DNA of 64,000 bases, taken from NCBI GenBank assembly GCA_022842935.1, contig JALHOP010000006.1:1-64000 (forward strand). The letters are read 5' to 3'. The notes below the pieces were generated by a model. That model searched no databases. It worked only from the letters and a program-made list of their open reading frames with translations, and had not been told where the DNA came from. The stretch is from Myxococcota bacterium (GTDB lineage: Bacteria; Myxococcota; XYA12-FULL-58-9; JALHOP01). The translations under genes were made by a program, and so were the position numbers. The first letter of the stretch is position 1, and each line of letters begins with the position of its first letter. This document shows, one piece after another, positions 16,959 through 24,775 of the stretch.

Positions 16959-17708
16959 ATGATGCAGAACATGCTCGAGCTAAGCCGCCGTGTCGAAGGC
17001 AACGATTGGATCCGCGACGCGTCTGTGGTGGGGGGCTCGTTGGGGTCTTGGGTCCCGGCTGGCAACGGACAGGCTCGTGCCGAGCTCACGGGCCGCGGAC
17101 TCTCCCTGGAGACCAGCATCGACTACCGGCAGCTTGCGGGCGATCCCGGTTTGGGGTTGCCCTCGAGCGTCGTCAGCGGTTGCAGCGCCGTGGCTGCCCT
17201 TGCGCCGCGGGTCGAGGGCGGTGCCGTCAACGTCGGCGTGCAGCTTCGAGCCGGCGCGACCTCGGCCGACCATCGGTGTAGCCGAGGTCGATTCGTCATG
17301 GGAGGTGGTCTGCGCCTCGAAACGCCGGTCGCCGATCGCCGGGTGGCGCTCGTTGCAAACGGCGCTGTGACGGGCCGTGGCTCTCCGTTAAACGGATCGC
17401 CAACCACGCGGCGCGCCAATCGGCATCTGGAGCTCGGCGTGGAGGTCGACCGCGAGATTCCGGGCGGCAACGAGCGTGTCGCCCTCGTCGCCTTCCGATC
17501 GCATGACCGGGAGGAGCTGTCGGAGCACCTGCGTGGCCGTCGAGCGACCGGGGTCGCCTTCCAGTACGAGCGTGGGTTCACCGTGCCGAACGGGCCTGGA
17601 TCGACCTTGCAGGCAACCCTCGTCGGCGAGGGCAGGGTGGCCCGTGTCGATACCGCGCGTCTGCCTGTCGAGGCCACGGCTCTCGTGCGTCTGCGTTTAG
17701 CCTACTGA
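16959..17708 (+). CDS. Hypothetical beta-rich protein
   Basis: A 249-residue product with alternating polar/hydrophobic strands (RAELTGRGLSLETSIDY; VNVGVQLRAG; FVMGGGLRLETPVADRRVAL; HLELGVEVDREIPGG) and a C-terminus ending VRLRLAY. Repeating strands and an aromatic last residue are seen in outer-membrane beta barrels, but no signal peptide is visible at ATG 16959, so this is only a suggestion. Further ATGs at 16962 and 16971 are alternatives. The frame is open upstream through the rpsO promoter region, but that part looks non-coding. Family unknown. Confidence 0.55.
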   Translation: MMQNMLELSRRVEGNDWIRDASVVGGSLGSWVPAGNGQARAELTGRGLSLETSIDYRQLAGDPGLGLPSSVVSGCSAVAALAPRVEGGAVNVGVQLRAGATSADHRCSRGRFVMGGGLRLETPVADRRVALVANGAVTGRGSPLNGSPTTRRANRHLELGVEVDREIPGGNERVALVAFRSHDREELSEHLRGRRATGVAFQYERGFTVPNGPGSTLQATLVGEGRVARVDTARLPVEATALVRLRLAY

Positions 17709-18038
17709 AGCCCTTAAGTTACTGAAATTAAATATGATTTCGACGCAGTGCGAGCTCTGTGACACTGCCATGACGTTTTGTCGCACCCGCGCCTGTGGAC
17801 GGCGGTGTGGAGAGACTGTGACGCGCGCCGTCGAAAGCACCGCCTTTTCAATTGAATAACCAGAAAAAGTGAGACGTAGATATGTTTGTTACAGGACAAA
17901 CGTCGCTTTGTGACGATACTGTGACGAAAGAAGTTGCGCATTGTCACAAATGCGTTATGCTTTGAAAGTCGTTGGGAATTTTCCTGGCGATCGTTTCGTG
18001 GGTCCCGAGAGTTGTTTTGCGATCTGGAGGTTAGAGCT
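17709..18038 (+). promoter_or_regulatory. AT-richer regulatory region with TGTGAC repeats
   Basis: This 330-base region is visibly less GC-rich than its surroundings and has no gene. It holds TGTGAC at 17758-17763, 17817-17822, 17909-17914 and 17920-17925; the last two are direct repeats 11 bases apart. The inverse GTCACA lies at 17943-17948, inside the promoter spacer. Repeats spaced by one helical turn and a half-site inside the promoter look like operator DNA for a regulator controlling the small gene at 18039. Confidence 0.5.
17934..17961 (+). promoter_or_regulatory. Promoter of the 43-residue peptide gene
   Basis: TTGCGC (17934-17939), 16-base spacer, TATGCT (17956-17961); both hexamers match sigma70 consensus in four or five positions. 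The start of the small gene is about 75 bases downstream, leaving a 5' leader. The spacer contains ATTGTCACAA (17940-17949), a decamer that occurs again at 19901-19910 (a19901...a19910). Confidence 0.5.
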
Positions 18039-18170
18039 ATGCAGCAATGCTCGTCGCATTCGGAACAGACGCCGCGCACCACGCTTCAACGTGTTCTCGA
18101 CGTCGCTACGTTCGGCCTGAAGGTCGTTTTCTGCGGCCCCGGTGCCTGCACGATCCTTCCGAAGCGTTAA
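18039..18170 (+). CDS. Small cysteine-containing peptide, 43 aa
   Basis: A short gene with ATG at 18039 and GGAGG about 8 bases upstream (18026-18030 region), one of the best RBSs in the window. The peptide starts MQQCSSHSEQTPRTTLQR and ends with a hydrophobic segment VLDVATFGLKVVFCGPGACT and then ILPKR, with cysteines at residues 4, 32 and 37. A promoter lies upstream and a strong intrinsic terminator follows within 40 bases, so it is transcribed alone. The polar leader followed by a hydrophobic, Cys/Gly-containing tail recalls secreted peptides or RiPP precursors, but no modifying enzyme or ABC exporter is nearby. A regulatory leader peptide or a small membrane-binding protein is also possible. 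No known family recognised. Confidence 0.65.
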   Translation: MQQCSSHSEQTPRTTLQRVLDVATFGLKVVFCGPGACTILPKR

Positions 18171-18209
18171 ACGCCCGATTCGTACAACGCATCGTTTTTC
18201 GGATCCACG

Positions 18210-18241
18210 AATGGCGCGGAACATCCCGCGCCATTTTTTTT
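18210..18241 (+). terminator. Intrinsic terminator of the small peptide gene
   Basis: A perfect 10-bp stem (AATGGCGCGG 18210-18219 with CCGCGCCATT 18226-18235) and 6-base loop, followed by a run of eight Ts through 18241. It is a textbook factor-independent terminator for the plus strand. Confidence 0.9.
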
Positions 18242-18278
18242 GCGTCTTTCGTCCGCGATAGCGTTCGAAGTGGCCGCG

Positions 18279-19901
18279 TCAGGCGGCGCGTACTTCCTCG
18301 ATGCGCTTGATGCCGCCCTTGTCGACGATGACGCGAATTCGAGTGAGCTGCGCCGCCCGTCCTGTTTGCTCATCGCGCAACGCGAAGATCAAGTTGACGT
18401 GGTAGACCTTTGGACACTCGACCAGCTTCACGCAGTCAGCCGCCGCGTCGTAAGCGTGCACCGTCTGCACGGGGTCATCGGTTCGGACGAGCAGACTCGA
18501 TACGTTGAAGCGGATGATGTCGTTGATATCGTGCAGGCGGCCATGCAGGTCATGGATGAGCTTGGCCTCGAGCTCGATCTGCTTGTCGTACTTGAGGACG
18601 ACTTCCGGCGGCCCCTTCGGGAGCAAGTTGTCGATGCGGTTTTCGCGGATCGCCGCAATCTCGGACGGGACACCGTCTTTGGCGAAAGCGAAAGACTCGC
18701 GGCAACGCCCGATGCGCGTACCAGTGGTCGGATCCACGATGTCGACCATGTAGTCGCGCACCCAACGCGTCACGCGGGCACCGAAATAGCGCTTGGCCCA
18801 CTCCTTCATACGGTCGCGAAGGGCGTACGCGAGGACGGTCGCCGTGAAAAACGCGAGGCTGTTCACCGCCAGTGCTTTCTCGTTGAGGGCAGTCAGGATG
18901 AGTGAAGCGGTCATACCGACACCGGCGCCCAGAGATGCCGCGATATCGGCCCAAGCGCGGCCCTCTTCACGGCGACGGATGGTCAAGAACAAGCACGACA
19001 TCGCAAACTTCTTGAGGATGCCGGCGCGGTGCACGAAGTGCTCGCGGTCGAGTGGCTCGTCGCTACTCAGGCTTGGGTAGTTCATCGACGCCCGACGTTT
19101 CTGCTCGGCGACCAAGATGTCGCGCACATGCGCTCGCATCGCGGCAAGCCGATCGTCCTCGCGCTTGTCGAGCTCTTCGATGAACAGCGTCATGTAGTGC
19201 TCGACCGTGAGGCTCACGTACTCGTCGACGTTGGTGAAGTCGCGCCGCAGGCTCTCTGGGACGACGCTGTCTTGCAGGTGCACGCCGAAGTCGCGCACCG
19301 CGCTGACCACCGGGGCAAGCTCCTGCAGCAGCACGTCCATGCCGACTTCGATGCGGGTGATTCGATCGTCGTTCGGGAACGGCGCGACATCCGGGTCCGC
19401 ATGCACCGCGACCAGTCCGTTACGCTCGTTCACCGCGCGCAGGGACTTGTCGACGCGGGCGACCGAGACGACGCTTTCGCGAGCCGCGGCCATCTGGGCC
19501 ACGAGAGCCGAGACGCGATCGCGGAGGCTCGCGCGTATGGAGCATGCGAGTAGGCGCAGCTCATAACTGATGCGAGCGGCGTGTTTCTCGTCGTGACCGT
19601 CTTCTTGGAGCTTCTCGAGGCTCGCCTTCATCCGCATGAGCGGCGAGCCTTTGTTGGTCGGTGAGGCTAGTGCCGCCAGTGCGATCAGCGGTGTGCGGAA
19701 ACGGATGTACGCCTGGCTCGCGCGGTAGAACTGAGCGCGACCGTACGACAGGTCGTTGACGCCGAGAGACTGCGGCACGAAGAAGAAACACTCCACCCGG
19801 TAGCGGTTGTGCTTGACGCTCGGATCGATGGCGTAGTCGAGCTTGATCTCGATGTGATGCTTGTCGTGAAGCTCAATGCGCTTGTCGATTGCGTCACGCA
19901 A
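18279..19901 (-). CDS. Conserved-looking membrane protein of unknown function
   Basis: A 540-residue protein. The N-terminal 300 residues are charged and helical (DKHHIEIKLDYAID; LEKLQEDGHDEKHAARI). A pair of hydrophobic helices sits near residues 325-370 (ADIAASLGAGVGMTASLIL and AVNSLAFFTATVLAYAL). The C-terminal soluble part contains RLHDINDIIRFNVSSLLVRT. The start must be TTG 19901, because an in-frame TGA lies 4-6 bases upstream. No catalytic motif is recognised; a peripheral membrane scaffold or sensor is possible. It is divergent from the 20123 gene across a 220-base region containing a palindrome. Confidence 0.75.
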   Translation of the reverse strand: MRDAIDKRIELHDKHHIEIKLDYAIDPSVKHNRYRVECFFFVPQSLGVNDLSYGRAQFYRASQAYIRFRTPLIALAALASPTNKGSPLMRMKASLEKLQEDGHDEKHAARISYELRLLACSIRASLRDRVSALVAQMAAARESVVSVARVDKSLRAVNERNGLVAVHADPDVAPFPNDDRITRIEVGMDVLLQELAPVVSAVRDFGVHLQDSVVPESLRRDFTNVDEYVSLTVEHYMTLFIEELDKREDDRLAAMRAHVRDILVAEQKRRASMNYPSLSSDEPLDREHFVHRAGILKKFAMSCLFLTIRRREEGRAWADIAASLGAGVGMTASLILTALNEKALAVNSLAFFTATVLAYALRDRMKEWAKRYFGARVTRWVRDYMVDIVDPTTGTRIGRCRESFAFAKDGVPSEIAAIRENRIDNLLPKGPPEVVLKYDKQIELEAKLIHDLHGRLHDINDIIRFNVSSLLVRTDDPVQTVHAYDAAADCVKLVECPKVYHVNLIFALRDEQTGRAAQLTRIRVIVDKGGIKRIEEVRAA

Positions 19902-19921
19902 TTGTCACAACCCAGTCCCTC

Positions 19922-19940
19922 TTGGAGATCGTATCTCCAA
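19922..19940. promoter_or_regulatory. Perfect palindromic operator candidate
   Basis: TTGGAGAT-CGT-ATCTCCAA, two perfect 8-base arms around a 3-base centre, lies between the divergent genes starting at 19901 and 20123. Such symmetry suits a dimeric transcription factor. The regulator is unknown. Confidence 0.5.
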
Positions 19941-20122
19941 CATACTGATTACGCTACAAAAGCGGCTTCTATTCAGGTGGTGTTGTGGCGCCTCGGCGGG
20001 TCCATCGCGTCACCGAAACGCCACGCTGTGTGCAAATGTAGGTGCTGCGCTTTTGCCTTCGGAGCATGTACAGAGCATGCTTGAGGCGCTAATAGCCGCC
20101 CCCGAGAGGCACGCGAGATCCC

Positions 20123-21835
20123 GTGGAACGCCAGCGCCCCGATACCAGCAGCGACGAAATCGACCTCTACATCCGCACGTATTACTCGCTGCTTCGCAGC
20201 AGCGGTGAGGTCCGTGTTCGCTCCTTCGAGGAAGCGCACATCTACAGCAACTCGAGCCTGCACGAGGGCGCAAAGGACACGCGCCCCGACATATCGGCCT
20301 TTGGCTATGCGGCGGGCCGCGTCCCCGAGTCGATGCCCGACGTGCGACGTGTCCTGCTCGGCCAGGCCGAAGAGCAGTTCGTGGCCGCCGGTGCCAACAT
20401 CCATGATTGGCAGCGGGTAAGCGCGCGTGGCCGTCGGCGTCCCTACCGCTATGATGGACGCGGCACGCTTGCTGCCTTCATCGCCAGCGCTTCTGACATC
20501 GACGACCTGGTGCCCATCCTCACGGCGTATCAGATCGAGTGGAACAAGATTCACATGCTGCTCGCGCAGAGCGCTATCGGTCAGCAGCTCGCACGGGGCG
20601 AGATTACGTTGGCCGACCCCGATCTCGACGGCCGCCTCGCCGAGGCTCTCGATCTGCCTATCGAGCTCGTCGCGCGCCTCAAGCAAGCCCTCGGCAAGTC
20701 CGCTGCTCACGGCCTCAAGCTCATGGCCAGCATGCGGCTCGACCTTCGTCTCCAGCTGCTTGCCGGATCGTTCAACCACTATCAGAAAGCGGCGCAACGC
20801 TGGTGGAGCGGCATCGAACCCGTCTATCTCAAGACCAGCAAGGGTCCGCAAAAGCGTCCAGTGTATTTCGTGTCATCCAACACACACTCGCTTGCGAACC
20901 TACTTGGCGGCTACGCGCTCGAGCACAAGGAACAGCTCCTCGCCACCGCCAAGGCTCACGACCCGGACGGCGTGTGGACCCAGCTAGAGCGTGCTATCGC
21001 CGAGGGCTCCGACGAAGCGGCCAATCTGCTCTATTTCGTCTTGCGTGCGCACCTACGTGTGTCGCCCGGCGCCCTCGACCACGTCCAACGCTGGGACGAG
21101 TCCAACGGCATCTACACGGTACCCGACCCAGGTCACGTCGAGGTCGGCGCTCAGGTGATCGAGCTCGACAAGGTCGTGCCCGAGCGCGTGGATCCGCGGC
21201 TGCGGATTCCGGGTCTCGAGCGTCTGCGCAAGAGCGACGCGGTCATCATCAACATCGACTATCCGCTGGGTATGGCCGCTTACCAGCTGTTGTCCCGTGT
21301 GGGGCAAGGAGTGGGAGAGGTCCGCGGCCTCTACCTGATGGGTAAGGCCGCCACGCTCAACGCGCGCGTCGGCGACGTGATGATCTCCAAGGTCGTCCAC
21401 GACGAGCACTCGAAGAACACCTATTTGGTGAGCAACTGCTTCAATTCGGGCGACGTCGCACCGTACCTGCGTTACGGGACGGTCTTCGACAACCAGAAGG
21501 CTCTCACCGTACGCAGTGCGTTTTTGCAGAATCGCGAGTACATGGGTGTCTTCTATCGCGAGGGCTACACGGTGCTCGAGATGGAAGCCGGTCCCTACCT
21601 CTCGGGAGTGTTCGAGCTCGTCGACCCAAATCGCCATCCGAACGACGAGCTCGTGAACGTCGGCGAGCGGACGACGTTCGATGTCGGCGTGCTCCACTAC
21701 GCTTCCGACACGCCATACAGCCGGCGTCAGAGTCTTCTATCGAAGAGCATGGGTTGGTTCGGAGTCGACTCCACTTATGCATGCTCTATTGCCATCACGC
21801 GCCGGATCTTGAGTCAGGAGATCCAGCGGCTCTGA
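20123..21835 (+). CDS. Protein with a C-terminal nucleoside-phosphorylase-like domain
   Basis: A 570-residue cytoplasmic protein. The N-terminal 330 residues are mostly helical without a recognised motif. The C-terminal 200 residues read GLYLMGKAATLNARVGDVM, then NTYLVSNCFNSGDVAPYL, YREGYTVLEMEAGPYLSGV and VLHYASDTPYSRRQ. The 'G.a..l....GDv', 'lEMEagp' and final SDTP segments follow the pattern of the PNP/UDP (MTA/SAH nucleosidase) fold, where the EMEA glutamate contacts the ribose. Whether it is catalytic is uncertain. GTG 20123 is the annotated start; a purine-rich stretch lies upstream. It converges on the chemoreceptor gene. Confidence 0.8.
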   Translation: MERQRPDTSSDEIDLYIRTYYSLLRSSGEVRVRSFEEAHIYSNSSLHEGAKDTRPDISAFGYAAGRVPESMPDVRRVLLGQAEEQFVAAGANIHDWQRVSARGRRRPYRYDGRGTLAAFIASASDIDDLVPILTAYQIEWNKIHMLLAQSAIGQQLARGEITLADPDLDGRLAEALDLPIELVARLKQALGKSAAHGLKLMASMRLDLRLQLLAGSFNHYQKAAQRWWSGIEPVYLKTSKGPQKRPVYFVSSNTHSLANLLGGYALEHKEQLLATAKAHDPDGVWTQLERAIAEGSDEAANLLYFVLRAHLRVSPGALDHVQRWDESNGIYTVPDPGHVEVGAQVIELDKVVPERVDPRLRIPGLERLRKSDAVIINIDYPLGMAAYQLLSRVGQGVGEVRGLYLMGKAATLNARVGDVMISKVVHDEHSKNTYLVSNCFNSGDVAPYLRYGTVFDNQKALTVRSAFLQNREYMGVFYREGYTVLEMEAGPYLSGVFELVDPNRHPNDELVNVGERTTFDVGVLHYASDTPYSRRQSLLSKSMGWFGVDSTYACSIAITRRILSQEIQRL

Positions 21836-21886
21836 CCGGCTCCGCGTCACCTCAGCAAGAGCACGTCATCCGCGAACCGGATGCGT

Positions 21887-23491
21887 TCACACGTCGTCGC
21901 CATCCACGCGAAACGTGGACACTTCGGCCTCGAGAAGCGATGCGATGTCGGCCATCTGGTTGGCTGCGCGGGTGACTTCTTGCGCGAGGCCTGTGGCGCT
22001 GGTCGAGACGGCGGTGATCTCGCCCATTGCTGCCGAGACCTGCTCGGAGCTCGATAGTTGCTGCTGTGTGATCTCGAAGATCTGGCGCGCCGAGCGGACG
22101 GCGCGCTCGATGAGGTCGAACATCTCCTTCGTCGCTGACACCATCGTCTCCATTTCGGAGACTCCGTGTTTGGTTGCTTCCGAGCTGTCGCGGCTGGCGG
22201 TGAGGGAGGCGCGCGTGGCGTCGCCGATGATGGCGATTGTCTCTTTTACTTCGCGGGTCGAGCTCATGACGCTTTCTGCGAGACGGCGCATCTCTTGGGC
22301 GACGAGCGAGAAGCCTTTGCCGACGTCACCGGCCCGCGCGCCCTCGAGAGCGGCGTTCAGAGCCAACAGGTCGAGTCGGTCAGAGATGCTCTCGATGATG
22401 TCGATGACCGAGATAATGGCGCGGCTGTGCTCGTAGAGCTCTTGAACCCGTGCGCTCACCATGTCGTTGCGCTCGGAGATCTCACGCATGGCGCTGCGTG
22501 CCGCCTCGACGGCTTCCTGGGCGTCGCGTAGCTGGTCCGACATCCGCTGGCCGACGCCCGCTAGATCTTGCGACCGCCTTGCGATGGCGTGCGCGGTGCT
22601 CGTCAATGCCTCCATCGAGTGGGTCACCTCGTCGATGCTCGCTGTCTGCTCCGAGACACCGGACTCTTGGGCTTTCGACGACATGACGATGTCAGCGGCA
22701 GCTTCGCTGACGCGGGTCGTTGCACTCCGGACGCCGCCAACGATCTTGCGCAGGCTGCCGACCATGCCGTTCAGGCTCGCGCCGAACACGGAGAACTCAT
22801 CGCGGGTGGTGACGTTGGCCTGGACGCGGAGGTTTCCCGAGCTGACCTCATTGGAGACGCGCATCAAGGTGTAAAGCGGCCGAACCAGCAGCTGGCCCGC
22901 GAGGATGGAGATGGCCGCGCCGATGAGAATGAAGACGATGAAGATGACGACGACGCGAAGAACGGTGTCGCGCATCTGCCGACCGATAGGCGTCACGTCC
23001 AGACCAACATGCAGAGTGCCCGCATCGATGGGCGAGCTGATGTCGAGGACATCGAAATCGGCAATGCGGAACTCGGTGACGACCACCTCCTCGTCTTCTG
23101 TTTGTGGGACCCCAGTCTCCGTGGTGCGAATCAGAGCCTGCACGAGTGGGTTGGGCACCAAATCGGAGAACGAGCTGGCGATGGGAGCGCCATGCACGTC
23201 CAGCACGACGAAATAGCGGACTGCCTCGAGATCGGAGAGAGCGCGAAGCCTGTCCGTGAGAGCGGCCTGGCGACCAGCTGCCACGAACTCGTTGGCGGTG
23301 ACCTCGAGGGTGCGCGTCAGTGATACCCCGCGGGCGATGAATTGCCGGCGCAAGATGTCGGAAGCGTCCGAGCCGATCACCCAGCCGGTGACGACGCCCA
23401 AGCACAGAAGGACGACCGACATGACCGCCGAGATCTTGGGCCCCAAGCCCAACACCCTGCCCGTGCCGCTGCCCCCGACGAACGACGTCAT
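21887..23491 (-). CDS. Methyl-accepting chemotaxis protein
   Basis: A transmembrane chemoreceptor of 534 residues. Order: TM1 near residues 20-42 ([19 protein letters not shown]), periplasmic sensor of about 135 residues, TM2 near 180-205 ([20 protein letters not shown]), HAMP (starting [18 protein letters not shown]) and a cytoplasmic coiled coil. Its hairpin tip reads [18 protein letters not shown], then [18 protein letters not shown]. The family consensus has 'NLLALNAAIEAARAGE', so the tip is slightly divergent. It signals to a CheA/CheW complex, none of which is in the window. The ATG is at 23491; no strong RBS is seen. Confidence 0.95.
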   Translation of the reverse strand: MTSFVGGSGTGRVLGLGPKISAVMSVVLLCLGVVTGWVIGSDASDILRRQFIARGVSLTRTLEVTANEFVAAGRQAALTDRLRALSDLEAVRYFVVLDVHGAPIASSFSDLVPNPLVQALIRTTETGVPQTEDEEVVVTEFRIADFDVLDISSPIDAGTLHVGLDVTPIGRQMRDTVLRVVVIFIVFILIGAAISILAGQLLVRPLYTLMRVSNEVSSGNLRVQANVTTRDEFSVFGASLNGMVGSLRKIVGGVRSATTRVSEAAADIVMSSKAQESGVSEQTASIDEVTHSMEALTSTAHAIARRSQDLAGVGQRMSDQLRDAQEAVEAARSAMREISERNDMVSARVQELYEHSRAIISVIDIIESISDRLDLLALNAALEGARAGDVGKGFSLVAQEMRRLAESVMSSTREVKETIAIIGDATRASLTASRDSSEATKHGVSEMETMVSATKEMFDLIERAVRSARQIFEITQQQLSSSEQVSAAMGEITAVSTSATGLAQEVTRAANQMADIASLLEAEVSTFRVDGDDV

Positions 23492-23632
23492 GCGACGCGA
23501 GTATCCTCAAAGTCCGCCCGGATTGCGCGTTTTTCGCCACTATTCACGAGGTCGATGGGAGGTATTGGGTTCACGACCGATTCGCCAATCGCCAGCCGGA
23601 TGTATCTTGCGTCGCATCAAGGAGGTTCGCCA

Positions 23633-24331
23633 ATGTTGACGCTTCGAAAAGCAGGCGACCGCGGCCACGCAAATCACGGCTGGCTCGACACGTTTCACAC
23701 CTTTTCTTTCGCTGGCTACTACGACCCGAGGCACATGGGTTTCCGCGCCCTGCGCGTGATCAACGACGACCGTGTCGACGGAGGGGCCGGCTTCCCGACG
23801 CATCCGCACAACGACATGGAGATCATCACGTACATCTTGGACGGTGCATTGCAGCACCGGGATTCGATGGGGACCGGCTCGGTGATCAAGCCTGGAGATG
23901 TGCAGCGCATGAGCGCTGGCACCGGGGTGACCCACAGCGAGTTCAACGCTTCGCAGGACAAGCAGGTCCACCTTCTCCAGATCTGGCTCTTACCCGAGCG
24001 CGAGGACATCACGCCCAGCTACGAGCAGAAGAACTTCAGCGAAGGCGAACGCACGAATGTCCTGCGGCTGGTCGCTTCCCGTGGCGGCGCGGACGGTAGC
24101 GTTCACGTCAACCAGGACGTGCGCCTCTATGCGTCGTTGCTCGGCAAGGGGAATACCGTGGAGCACAAGCTCGCGAAAGACAGGCACGCGTGGCTGCAGG
24201 TTGCGCGTGGTGGCCTGCGTGTGAACGACATGGCTCTCTCGGCTGGCGACGGTCTCGCGGTAAGCGCTGAAGAAAAGCTGCAGATAACCTCTACAGCGGA
24301 CAGTGAGCTCTTGCTCTTCGACCTCGCCTAG
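23633..24331 (+). CDS. Pirin-family bicupin protein
   Basis: A 232-residue bicupin of the pirin/YhhW type; YhhW has quercetinase activity and pirins are iron-binding. The N-terminal cupin keeps the metal ligands: HPH in GAGFPTHPHNDMEIITYIL and H-x-E in GTGVTHSEFNAS. The C-terminal cupin is degenerate as usual. The opening HGWLDTFHTFSFAGYYDP is a family signature. ATG 23633 has GGAGG (23621-23625) seven bases upstream; the open frame runs further 5' but without homology. A bidirectional hairpin follows at 24341-24371. Confidence 0.93.
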   Translation: MLTLRKAGDRGHANHGWLDTFHTFSFAGYYDPRHMGFRALRVINDDRVDGGAGFPTHPHNDMEIITYILDGALQHRDSMGTGSVIKPGDVQRMSAGTGVTHSEFNASQDKQVHLLQIWLLPEREDITPSYEQKNFSEGERTNVLRLVASRGGADGSVHVNQDVRLYASLLGKGNTVEHKLAKDRHAWLQVARGGLRVNDMALSAGDGLAVSAEEKLQITSTADSELLLFDLA

Positions 24332-24340
24332 ATGTCTGAA

Positions 24341-24371
24341 ACCGTGCGCCCTCGCTTCGTGGGCGCACGGT
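24341..24371. terminator. Bidirectional terminator-like hairpin
   Basis: A perfect 11-bp stem (24341-24351 with 24361-24371, ACCGTGCGCCC/GGGCGCACGGT), 9-base loop, between the convergent pirin gene and the small membrane protein gene. The flanking sequence is not T-rich on the plus strand; the minus strand continues TTTCAGA. Confidence 0.65.
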
Positions 24372-24391
24372 CTCGTGTGTTCCGCGGTTTC

Positions 24392-24649
24392 TCAGTCACT
24401 ACCGAGACGCTTGACCAGCTTGTTGTACACGCCCAGGATCAAGATCGTCGGTGCCCAATGGCCCACGAAGTTCGCCGCGTTCTTCCGTGACGTCATTTGA
24501 AGGATCGCCGCCGCGAGGACCGATGCCCCCGCTGCCCACAAGAACCAGTCCGATGGCATCTTCGCGGTTCGTGACTCGATCGCTTTCGCGACCCTACCTT
24601 CTTTGCGATCCGCATTCACTGCACCTTGCGACCACGTGTCTGCTTCCAT
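24392..24649 (-). CDS. Small two-helix membrane protein
   Basis: An 85-residue product with a charged N-terminus and two hydrophobic segments (DWFLWAAGASVLAAAILQM; WAPTILILGVYNKLV). ATG 24649 follows a G-rich stretch. M31 would give a shorter protein starting MPSDWFLWAAG, also plausible. Function unknown; proteins of this shape are common small inner-membrane proteins. It faces the end of the pirin gene. Confidence 0.7.
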   Translation of the reverse strand: MEADTWSQGAVNADRKEGRVAKAIESRTAKMPSDWFLWAAGASVLAAAILQMTSRKNAANFVGHWAPTILILGVYNKLVKRLGSD

Positions 24650-24775
24650 CCGTTACCCCCTAGGGCCATGGGTGTGCATGCGCTTGGGGTAGGTCAATGT
24701 CCCATCTTGCCCCAAAGGAAACATGCCGGCGCGTGGTTCGCTATAGCGACATTCGATCGAGGTGACGGCGTTTCG

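Noticed and set aside
21867-21883. Short hairpin CATCCG-N5-CGGATG between the phosphorylase-like and chemoreceptor genes
   Set aside because: A 6-bp stem and no T-run, too weak to call a terminator.
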